This document shows, piece by piece, positions 1 through 5,843 of a DNA stretch of 7,542 bases (position 1 is the first letter of the stretch; each line of letters begins with the position of its first letter). A model generated the notes under the pieces. That model searched no databases, was not told the DNA's origin, and saw nothing but the letters and a program-made list of their open reading frames with translations. The position numbers were made by a program, and so were the translations under genes. The DNA is from Flavihumibacter sp. (GTDB lineage Bacteria; Bacteroidota; Bacteroidia; Chitinophagales; Chitinophagaceae), in contig JALOMU010000158.1 in the NCBI GenBank assembly GCA_025455285.1, positions 1-7,542 on the forward strand, in the 5' to 3' direction.

Positions 1-1
1 T

Positions 2-652
2 GCTGATTTTGATCTCGGTTTAATGGATAATCTGAAATTTGAATTTGTTGAATCCGAATACAAAGAACTCAAGAAAAAACACCTGGAGTCTTTTGGCTCC
101 AGCTATGAATCACAACTGGGAAAAAAGGCGCTTTTTGCCAAAGAGTTGAAAGTTCGCGTTGCAGTGGATAACCTCGGCACAGAAACCTGGGCGTTCCGGA
201 ATTGTATTATGAATGCTTCCATTCTAGAGGGTTTTTATGATTTTACTAAAAGAACAAGCATTAACCGCACTAAAATCTGGCATTTTGATACGCGCCTTAC
301 AATGGACTATTCCCTTGAATCCGGCAAATTGGCGGAGTTCTGGATTCCCATTAAAGGAAAGGAGACCAATAAAGAAGTTTTAGTGAAATATCCTCTGCCA
401 ATTCCGGGATTAAAAGGTGTGCAAAAAATTGCAGCACAAACCGGTAACAAGGAAATTTTTCTTGTTCCGGGTTTATGGTATACCATTAAAGTAGAGTTAT
501 CCCAGCACGAACAGGATAAAAACATTCAGAACAATGCTGTCTTTATGAATTTTATCATTGATAAGAGTGGAGCTGTTACTGATAGAAAAGGACCTTTTGT
601 TATCCCGGGTAACAAAGCCGGAGCAGGTGTTTCTGTTACAACAGGAGGCTAA
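2..652 (+). CDS. Hypothetical protein, 5'-truncated by the window edge
   Basis: The reading frame is open from the first complete codon in this frame to the TAA at 650-652, giving at least 216 residues. The first in-frame ATG is at 23, but seven sense codons precede it, no ribosome binding site is visible, and nothing marks position 23 as a real start. The gene therefore probably begins outside the window. The visible part has no signal peptide or membrane segment. It opens with a charged, helix-like stretch (ESEYKELKKKHLESF) and continues as alternating hydrophobic/polar sequence typical of beta-rich soluble proteins. The tail is glycine-rich (NKAGAGVSVTTGG). I do not recognise a family and assign no function. 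The gene is co-oriented with the LytTR gene 41 bp downstream, so the two could share a transcript, but nothing in the sequence proves it. That this is a real gene is fairly sure; its role is unknown. Confidence 0.72.
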   Translation, partial: ADFDLGLMDNLKFEFVESEYKELKKKHLESFGSSYESQLGKKALFAKELKVRVAVDNLGTETWAFRNCIMNASILEGFYDFTKRTSINRTKIWHFDTRLTMDYSLESGKLAEFWIPIKGKETNKEVLVKYPLPIPGLKGVQKIAAQTGNKEIFLVPGLWYTIKVELSQHEQDKNIQNNAVFMNFIIDKSGAVTDRKGPFVIPGNKAGAGVSVTTGG

Positions 653-693
653 GCACCTGAATATTTCGTACTTTCAGGGTAGCGTAATCAGGT

Positions 694-1548
694 ATGTTAT
701 CCATTTCTTCTTTAGCGATTAAAATTGAATCTGCGGCCAGGATTCTCCTTGTGCTCATTATCTGTCTTGTACTTTTTACCCTGGTTCAGGACTATCTGCA
801 TGCATCATTCAGAGGTAGTGGATATTATTTAGAAGAGTCTTTGTTATTCAGTAGCTTCTGGCTGTTTTTTATTCCATTATGGTGGGCGCAGTGGAATTGG
901 TTGCGATTTCCTAAGAACTCATCCAAAATCCGGATACTTATCGCCGCTGGATTTCCAATTCTCCTGCATCTGCTTATTTATGCAGGGTTTATCAGTTTGT
1001 TTTCCGGTTTGTTTTTCAGTTATCAATTTGAAGTCCGGCAAACCTTCTGGTTTGGACTGACTGAATACCTGTATGTGTTGCTGGGATTTTACGTGGCACC
1101 GATTCTTTTGTATCGTTGGTATTCCCCAACTGAAAATCTAACAAAGGAAAAACAGACTTCATCTGTTCAGCAATCCAATCCAATACGCCAGTTGTTGGTA
1201 CCGGATGGCAACCGGAAGGTCGTTATTTCTGTAACCGATTTGATTTACCTGGAAGCCAGTAGTCCCTATGTGATGCTACACCTTGAGCACAAAAAACTGC
1301 TTCATCGCGAAACCCTGAAAAGCCTGGTAGCACAGCTTGATCCGGCTGAATTTGTTCGGGTTCACAAATCCTGCATGGTCAACTGCAATAAAATACAGGC
1401 AGTTCGTTCCAGAGGAAATGGTGATTACGATCTTGTGCTGGTTTCAGGGGCTGTCATCCGTTTGAGCAGGAACTATGTTTCCAATTTCCGGCAGGCATTT
1501 CAGCAATCCAGACCTCAGGATACACTTATTTTCACACAGGAAAGCTGA
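694..1548 (+). CDS. Membrane-anchored LytTR-domain transcriptional regulator
   Basis: This 284-residue protein has two parts. Residues about 15-142 contain four hydrophobic segments (near 16-33, 50-70, 79-108 and 118-140), which predict an integral inner-membrane domain. After a polar linker (143-163), residues about 165-268 form a LytTR DNA-binding domain. Its hallmarks are visible: the DLIYLEASSPYVMLHL core (182-197), the HRETLKSL helix (204-211), FVRVHKSCMVN (220-230) and the final LSRNY (257-261). LytTR proteins bind direct repeats in promoters and activate or repress transcription. There is no response-regulator receiver domain, so it is not a classical AgrA/LytR-type partner of a histidine kinase. 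The membrane part may sense a signal directly or hold the DNA-binding domain at the membrane; that is inference. The ATG at 694 is the first Met before helix 1. No Shine-Dalgarno is seen, as is usual in Bacteroidota. The target genes are unknown; the dioxygenase remnant 52 bp downstream is one candidate. Confidence 0.9.
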   Translation: MLSISSLAIKIESAARILLVLIICLVLFTLVQDYLHASFRGSGYYLEESLLFSSFWLFFIPLWWAQWNWLRFPKNSSKIRILIAAGFPILLHLLIYAGFISLFSGLFFSYQFEVRQTFWFGLTEYLYVLLGFYVAPILLYRWYSPTENLTKEKQTSSVQQSNPIRQLLVPDGNRKVVISVTDLIYLEASSPYVMLHLEHKKLLHRETLKSLVAQLDPAEFVRVHKSCMVNCNKIQAVRSRGNGDYDLVLVSGAVIRLSRNYVSNFRQAFQQSRPQDTLIFTQES

Positions 1549-2017
1549 TTCGATTTGTTCCCGGGCTACCAGTAGCAGTAGTTTGCTGAAAAACCCCACT
1601 ATGATTTTTTCAGAATCACTTTCCCGGATCTTTATTTCATTGGCAATTTTGCTATTGGGTACCCTTGTTTCCTGTAAAGGGCAACCCGGTTCTACACAGG
1701 TACAAACCAATTCAAAAGGAAAGATCGGGGGCTCCTGTGAAGGTTGTGAACTCATTTTCGTAGGAATGCCAGCGGAAATTGATGCCGTGGATACCAGTGC
1801 CGGATGGTCTGAAAAAGGACAGCGTTTGTTGATTGCCGGCACCATTTATCAGGCCGATGGTAAAACTCCTGCTCCGGGTGTGGTTCTCTATTACTGGCAA
1901 ACGGATGCCAGTGGTTTATATTTACCTGCAGCGGGCCTTGATAAGCGGGTACTTGCACATGGTCATATCCGGGGTTGGGTAAAAACCGATGAGAAAGGGC
2001 AGTATGAAATCTATACC

Positions 2018-2019
2018 CC
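2018..2019 (+). other. Deletion/frameshift junction in the dioxygenase remnant
   Basis: The codon for the Thr of QYEIYT ends at 2017, and the conserved MPAHVHF begins at 2020 in another frame, leaving two extra bases between them. In relatives about ten or more residues (TIRPxPYP and its continuation) separate these motifs. The simplest reading is a deletion of roughly 30 bp whose length is 1 modulo 3. The exact length cannot be fixed without a homologue. Confidence 0.7.
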
Positions 2020-2213
2020 ATGCCGGCCCATGTTCATTTTTTTATCCTGGAGCCAGGAGCAAAGGAAGCCTATTACACCGAAGATTTGAATTTTGACGAT
2101 GATCCCCTGTTAATTGCACATCAAAAAAAATACCCCCCAGAAAACCGGGGTGGTTCCGGTATAGCCCGGATCCTGCTTCGGGACGGAATGCAGGTGGCGG
2201 AACATGATATTAT

Positions 2214-2263
2214 ATTGGGATTAAACATTCCCAATCACATTGGGATTAAACATTCCCAATCAC
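2214..2263 (+). repeat. Exact 25-bp tandem duplication inside the pseudogene
   Basis: Two identical, adjacent 25-bp copies occupy 2214-2238 and 2239-2263. Each copy contains a palindrome, ATTGGGA and TCCCAAT separated by 8 bases, followed by CAC. In the dioxygenase frame the first copy encodes LGLNIPNH. The second copy is read out of frame and meets TAA at 2266-2268. Deleting one copy joins the frame starting at 2020 to the frame ending at 2812 with no stop (768 bp, 255 codons plus stop). The duplication is therefore a secondary lesion in a gene that once ran straight through. The hairpin-forming unit may have favoured replication slippage. Confidence 0.93.
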
Positions 2264-2812
2264 CCTAAGGCAACCCGAACCGGATCGGGTTTGGCTGTTG
2301 GTGAAGACCAGCCCTCCTTTATTCCTTTTCATGCGTATGGTCCGGATAAAGGAACCAGAACCTGTCCGGTTTGTAAATATGGGCGCTATCACGGCCTGCT
2401 TTATTTTGTGGGGAATCGTCCCAATTGGCAGACAATCCGATCCTGGCTGACTTATCTTGAAAAAGAATCAGCCATCCGCCAGCAATACCTGAAGGTCTAT
2501 TTTATCTACGCAAATGAGCAGGACTATTCAAAAGCCAAACGGGAAAAGGAACTGCAGAACCTGGGCAAAGAATTGGGTATACAACGAGTGGCCTTAACCT
2601 TTGCTCCTTCTGTTCTGGATGAAGAAACTGAAATGCATCTCAATAAAATCGATGCCACTACAGAAGGGCTATTTGTTATATACCGGCATCGCCGGATCGT
2701 AGCCCGGTTTGAAAACCTGTCTCCAACAAAGGAAAATTTTTCGTTAGTTAGCAGAACCCTGGATAAAACAAAGGGTAATTATTTTGATCTGCAGGAATTA
2801 CCGCATAACTAA
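2264..2812 (+). pseudogene. C-terminal thioredoxin-like (redoxin-type) domain of the broken dioxygenase fusion
   Basis: About 180 residues follow the GLNIPNH end of the dioxygenase. They begin with a linker (PKATRTGSGLAVGEDQPSF), then YGPDKGTRTCPVCKYG with a CPVC pair, a hydrophobic strand (HGLLYFVGN), an amphipathic helix, the strand LKVYFIYANE, a charged helix (SKAKREKELQNLGKELG) and the strand/helix elements VALTFAP, GLFVIYRHRRIVARFENL. The order of elements resembles thioredoxin-fold proteins, and similar GPDKGT-CPVCKYG openings occur in redoxin-like proteins of Bacteroidota and Planctomycetota. Here the CxxC lies before the first central strand rather than after it, so a normal thioredoxin active site is not evident. 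No ATG exists near its start (the first Met is far inside, in ETEMHLNK), which supports translation only as part of a fusion. A TTG start near 2240 or 2291 is conceivable but unsupported. The stop overlaps the convergent lipoprotein stop by four bases. Confidence 0.62.
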
Positions 2813-3621
2813 TAACGAAAGCTTCCACTTGTTTTTGCATTCATGGTTGGACTGGTAGCGCTTTGAGTTTCCATTTCAAGTTTTGTTATATGAAAGTCAA
2901 TAATAGTGGCACGATTGAAATAGGTAACTGTAGAAAGTACAGATCCATCCGGATTAAATTGTAGCTGTTTGATTTTGGCCGGTAGCTTTTTTAAGGATGC
3001 CAACACCGGGTAAGCATACAATTGAAACAGTGGATGCAGGCCTGGTGATATAAAAACCCATGGGTTAACAAAACAGGGAGCTGAATAGGCTTCTATATGG
3101 AGCTCTACCTGCAAAACTCCATCAGCGTTATAGGAACGGATAAGCTGCAATTCATTTTGGGGTGAATAAGTATAAATAGCGCGACTAACCAGTCTGGTGC
3201 CTGCTTCATTGATTTGCGAATAGGTCATCTCTTTTACAAGTCCGGAACCCTGGTATTGAAATTGAAACTCATATCCGTTATTGCCGGGTATTTCTTTGTA
3301 TCGGTTGCGGATACTGGTTAGTAGTCCGGCTGCATTGTACGTATATACATTTTTGTAGATGGAATTTTCCCATGCATGTTCAGTAAGTTTCCTGTTGTTC
3401 CAGCTAAAAATAGTTTTCTGTGCATTTGCTCCGATCTGATCAATTCTTTCCTTAACAGAACTGTCTGAATGGTAATTGAAATTCGTTTGCAGATTAGCTT
3501 CCCATTGGATGGATCGAAGCAGTTTACCTGGTTGGTTGGGTAATTCGGGCAGGTTTGGTTCAACGCCCTGACAAGCAGGCAAAACAATGCTGGCAATCAA
3601 CAGGAGTAGTATACTTTTCAT
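2809..3621 (-). CDS. Predicted lipoprotein with weak YD-like repeats, function unknown
   Basis: The 270-residue protein begins with a short lipoprotein signal peptide (MKSILLLLIASIVLPAC), with a lipobox LPAC and acylation expected at Cys17, so it is anchored in the inner or outer membrane facing the periplasm or the surface. The mature part is rich in Tyr, Asn and Gln and contains irregular repeats such as VYTYNAAGLLTSIRNRY, AIYTYSPQNELQLIRSYN and LQFNPDGSVLSTVTYFN. These resemble YD/RHS-type beta-strand repeats and Bacteroidota lipoproteins with Y-x-Y-d-x-x-G-x-l patterns. No catalytic motif is visible and no gene name is justified. The start is firm because the signal peptide begins at this ATG. 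The gene faces the dioxygenase remnant, and the two stop codons overlap at 2809-2812, with no hairpin terminator seen between them. It is divergent from the DUF1080 gene across 169 bp. Confidence 0.82.
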   Translation of the reverse strand: MKSILLLLIASIVLPACQGVEPNLPELPNQPGKLLRSIQWEANLQTNFNYHSDSSVKERIDQIGANAQKTIFSWNNRKLTEHAWENSIYKNVYTYNAAGLLTSIRNRYKEIPGNNGYEFQFQYQGSGLVKEMTYSQINEAGTRLVSRAIYTYSPQNELQLIRSYNADGVLQVELHIEAYSAPCFVNPWVFISPGLHPLFQLYAYPVLASLKKLPAKIKQLQFNPDGSVLSTVTYFNRATIIDFHITKLEMETQSATSPTMNAKTSGSFRY

Positions 3622-3790
3622 GTGTATTGAGGGTTACAATTTTCAATGCTGACAACAACATTCAATGAATCCGGGTGTATGGATAGCACATATTTTGAAA
3701 AAACTGGATGAACGGTAATTCGAAGAGCTTCTAGCGAAAAAGGCTTAATTTGAAGCTGTTTATTGCTCAACCAACAAGAATTGATTGAAT
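3622..3790. other. Divergent intergenic region between the YD-repeat lipoprotein and the DUF1080 gene
   Basis: This 169-bp AT-rich stretch must hold the promoters of both flanking genes. No exact TAnnTTTG element is present on either strand. The nearest is TTAATTTG at 3745-3752 on the plus strand, one base off, but without a TTG at the right distance upstream. Small palindromes, ATTCA-A-TGAAT (3660-3670) and GAAG-AG-CTTC (3722-3731), are too short to interpret. Confidence 0.4.
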
Positions 3791-4747
3791 ATGAAAAAAA
3801 TCTTCCATTTTTTTAGCATTGCTGTAGTTTGTATGACGGCCGGTATGGTGGCGACTGCGCAGGATCATGTTACAGTAAAATCAGCAGCGCCCCAGATTGA
3901 AGGACGCTGGAATATGACAGTTATAGAGAATGGTGTACCCAAGCCTTCGTGGTTGGAAATCAACCATTCGGGCCATAAACGACTGGTTGGTCATTTCGTT
4001 GGTATGGGAGGAAGTGCTCGTCCGATTTCCCAGGTATTCTTTACAGATGGAAAACTCAGTTTTAGTTTACCTCCGCAGTGGGAAGCCGAAGACAACGATC
4101 AGAAATTTGAAGCTACGCTCCAGGATGGTAAACTTACCGGAACCATGGTGGAAGCCAATGGAAAAGTTTGGCCTTTCACGGCTGTGAAAGCTCCTGCACT
4201 TCGTCCAACCAAGGCGCCGGTTTGGGGCAAGCCGATTGCTTTGTTCAATGGCAAGAACCTGAATGGTTGGAAACCATTGGGCGAAAACAGCCAATGGGTG
4301 GTAGAAAATGGAGTGTTGAAGAGTCCCAAGTCTGGTGTTAACCTGGCGTCTGAGCAAAAGTTCCGCGACTTTAAATTACATGTAGAATTTCGTTGCCCTG
4401 CCGGTAGTAATAGTGGGGTATACCTGCGCGGCCGATATGAAGTGCAAATTGAAGACAGCTATGGTAAAGATCCGGCAAAAGATTTGTTAGGTGCGGTTTA
4501 TGGTTTTATCTCTCCGGTTGAAATGGCTGCAAAAAAAGCTGGCGAATGGCAGAGTTATGATATTACAATAGTGGGTCGTTATGTGACTGTTTTCCTGAAT
4601 GGCAAGCAGGTGATTTATTACCAGGAAATTCCAGGTATCACAGGTGGTGCGCTGGATAGCAATGAAGGTGAACCCGGACCAATATTCTTCCAGGGGGATC
4701 ATGGTCCGATTGAATTCCGGAATATTACGATTATCCCAGCACTCTGA
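3791..4747 (+). CDS. Secreted DUF1080 (3-keto-disaccharide hydrolase-type) protein
   Basis: The protein has 318 residues. An Sec signal peptide (1-24, hydrophobic core FFSIAVVCMTAGMV, likely cut after ATA or ATAQ) sends it to the periplasm or beyond. Residues about 35-135 form a separate beta-rich domain (EGRWNMTVIENG, LEINHSGHKRLVGHFVG, KFEATLQDGKLTGTMVEANG). Residues about 147-318 are a DUF1080 concanavalin-like domain: PIALFNGKNLNGWK at its start, WVVENGVLKS, DFKLHVEFRCPAGSNSGVYLRGRYEVQIEDS, GEWQSYDITIVGRYVTVFLNGKQV, and GPIFFQGDHGPIEFRNITI at the end. Characterised members of this family act on 3-keto-glycosides in carbohydrate breakdown; the substrate here cannot be read from sequence. 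I chose ATG 3791 over an in-frame TTG at 3785, because MKK directly begins a standard signal peptide. No oxidoreductase or sugar-transport gene lies next to it, so it stands alone here. Confidence 0.9.
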   Translation: MKKIFHFFSIAVVCMTAGMVATAQDHVTVKSAAPQIEGRWNMTVIENGVPKPSWLEINHSGHKRLVGHFVGMGGSARPISQVFFTDGKLSFSLPPQWEAEDNDQKFEATLQDGKLTGTMVEANGKVWPFTAVKAPALRPTKAPVWGKPIALFNGKNLNGWKPLGENSQWVVENGVLKSPKSGVNLASEQKFRDFKLHVEFRCPAGSNSGVYLRGRYEVQIEDSYGKDPAKDLLGAVYGFISPVEMAAKKAGEWQSYDITIVGRYVTVFLNGKQVIYYQEIPGITGGALDSNEGEPGPIFFQGDHGPIEFRNITIIPAL

Positions 4748-4769
4748 TTTCGGCGTACTTAAATAACCT

Positions 4770-4806
4770 AAGGCAGACAGGATTCACAAACTTGTCTGCC
4801 TTTTTT
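4770..4806 (+). terminator. Rho-independent terminator after the DUF1080 gene, possibly bidirectional with cydB
   Basis: A perfect 10-bp stem, AAGGCAGACA (4770-4779) and TGTCTGCCTT (4793-4802), encloses a 13-base loop. The T-tract at 4801-4806 begins within the stem's 3' end. It sits 22 bp after the DUF1080 stop. On the opposite strand the cydB stop codon (4805-4807) is immediately followed by the same hairpin and a looser T-rich run (TTAGGTTATTT), so it may also end the cydAB transcript, though less strongly. Confidence 0.88.
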
Positions 4807-5833
4807 AATAACTCATCTCATCGAGTTTGACCTTCCCTTTGAATGTCCAGAAAACAAAGGCGGTGTAGGTTGCAACCAATGGTGTTCCAATCATGGCAAT
4901 GATCAAGAGGGTTTTCATGGTTTTTGCCGAGGAAGCGGCGTTATCAATGGTGATGCTGTTTGCCGGATTATTGCTTGCATAGAGCAAATAAGGAAATACT
5001 TCCACAGCCACCGCAATCAACAGGGAGGCAATGGTTAAGGAGGAGAATAAAAAAGCAAGCCGGTAGTTTCCTCTTTTCAATTGCCTTGGTATGCTTGCGA
5101 TGGCAAGTATCATGATCACCGGAAAAATAAAATACTGAGGGTTGCTGCGAATTTTATCACTTAGATGTGGAATGTATAACAATGTGTATAAAGTAGTCAG
5201 TGAAAAGGCAACCACAAAAAAAATAGTAAAATTCTTTGCCAGCACGGTCAGTTTTACATACAACCGGTTTTCTGTTTTCATCGCGAGATAGATGGCACCG
5301 TGCATCATGAACAAAGCCAGTGTGGTAATTCCAACCAGAATGGAAAAAAGATTGAAGAAAGACAACATCGAGCCGGAGAATTCTTTTTCTTCATTTAGTG
5401 GTATACCAAGTGCAACATTTCCCAGCATGAGTCCCAGTGAAAAGGTCACTACCACACAGGCGAATGTATATACGATATCCCAGGTTAGTCGCCATAGTTT
5501 ACCAGGTTCCTTGCTTCTGAATTCGATTGCTACAGCACGCCAGATCAACCCGATTAAAAAAACCATTACAGGCAGGTAAAAGGCGGAGAACACTGCTGCA
5601 TAAGCGATGGGGAATCCTGCAAAGAGGGCTCCACCGGCAATCACCAGCCAAACCTCATTTCCATCCCATACCGGCCCGATTGCATTCAGTGCGATGCGGC
5701 GGCTTTCTTCCTTTTTCAGGAAAAGATGCAGCGCACCTGCTCCCAGATCAAAACCATCCAGGATAGCATATCCGCTGATCACCGCGCCAAATACAAGAAA
5801 CCACCAGGTATTGTAGTCGAGTCCTAAAAACAT
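4805..5833 (-). CDS. cydB: Cytochrome bd ubiquinol/menaquinol oxidase subunit II
   Basis: CydB is the second integral-membrane subunit of cytochrome bd oxidase, which oxidises quinol and reduces O2 to water without pumping protons. This 342-residue protein shows the family signatures near the N-terminus: GYAILDGFDLGAG (21-33), GPVWDGNEVWL (53-63) and AIEFRSKEPGKLWRLTWD (102-119). About eight to nine hydrophobic helices are spread along the chain. The C-terminal block SSAKTMKTLLIIAMIGTPLV and YTAFVFWTFKGKV is also typical. It is somewhat shorter than the E. coli protein, as is common in short-type CydB. It follows cydA by 10 bp in the same direction and is surely co-transcribed. The stop codon abuts a hairpin terminator, leaving no room for a cydX-type small subunit gene behind it. 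Bacteroidota probably use menaquinol as donor, which is inference from the phylum. Confidence 0.97.
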   Translation of the reverse strand: MFLGLDYNTWWFLVFGAVISGYAILDGFDLGAGALHLFLKKEESRRIALNAIGPVWDGNEVWLVIAGGALFAGFPIAYAAVFSAFYLPVMVFLIGLIWRAVAIEFRSKEPGKLWRLTWDIVYTFACVVVTFSLGLMLGNVALGIPLNEEKEFSGSMLSFFNLFSILVGITTLALFMMHGAIYLAMKTENRLYVKLTVLAKNFTIFFVVAFSLTTLYTLLYIPHLSDKIRSNPQYFIFPVIMILAIASIPRQLKRGNYRLAFLFSSLTIASLLIAVAVEVFPYLLYASNNPANSITIDNAASSAKTMKTLLIIAMIGTPLVATYTAFVFWTFKGKVKLDEMSY

Positions 5834-5843
5834 ACTTGAAAAT

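Larger units (their letters stand above)
1601..2812 (+). pseudogene. Disrupted lipoprotein: intradiol ring-cleavage dioxygenase fused to a redoxin-like domain
   Basis: The start at 1601 gives a lipoprotein signal peptide with lipobox LVSC (Cys25). The frame then shows typical features of this dioxygenase family: GGSCEGCE (43-50), the beta-sandwich stretch VVLYYWQTDASGLY (94-107) with Tyr107 as the likely first iron-ligand tyrosine, and GWVKTDEKGQYEIYT (125-139). Homology then stops, and this frame ends out of register at 2089. The rest of the dioxygenase continues in another frame from 2020 with MPAHVHF (the His-X-His iron ligands), LNFDDDPLL, NRGGSGI and EHDIILGLNIPNH. A second shift at the duplication at 2214-2263 returns the frame to a C-terminal domain ending at 2812. 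The usual TIRPxPYP segment between the pieces, which carries the second tyrosine ligand, is absent. A functional non-heme iron dioxygenase therefore cannot be made. No other stops interrupt the pieces, so the decay looks recent. A misassembly is the main alternative. Confidence 0.82.

Noticed and set aside
656..678. Hairpin CCTGAA/TTCAGG as a terminator before the LytTR gene
   Set aside because: The stem is only 6 bp with an 11-base loop and no T-tract follows, so it is too weak to call.
1475..1600. Upstream in-frame start for the dioxygenase lipoprotein
   Set aside because: It would lie inside the LytTR gene and put about 42 poorly structured residues before an otherwise textbook lipoprotein signal peptide starting at 1601.
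1444..1900. Antisense open frames across the LytTR/dioxygenase boundary
   Set aside because: They overlap well-supported genes on the other strand, lack domain signatures and have no sensible starts.
2010..2090. Programmed ribosomal frameshift joining the two dioxygenase halves
   Set aside because: No slippery heptamer precedes the junction (CCCC only), and a simple shift would still leave out the segment with the second Tyr ligand. Deletion explains both facts.
2214..2263. Minimal CRISPR array or transposon target-site duplication
   Set aside because: The two copies are directly adjacent with no spacer and no inserted element; the unit is coding sequence of the dioxygenase.
3745..3752. TTAATTTG as the promoter of the DUF1080 gene
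   Set aside because: It deviates at the conserved A and has no TTG at the expected distance upstream.
3785..3790. TTG start for the DUF1080 protein
   Set aside because: The ATG six bases later begins a standard MKK signal peptide; there is no support for the rarer TTG.
5292..5816. Plus-strand open frames across cydB
   Set aside because: They are shadows of a highly conserved membrane protein gene; their compositions are basic and proline-rich without recognisable motifs.
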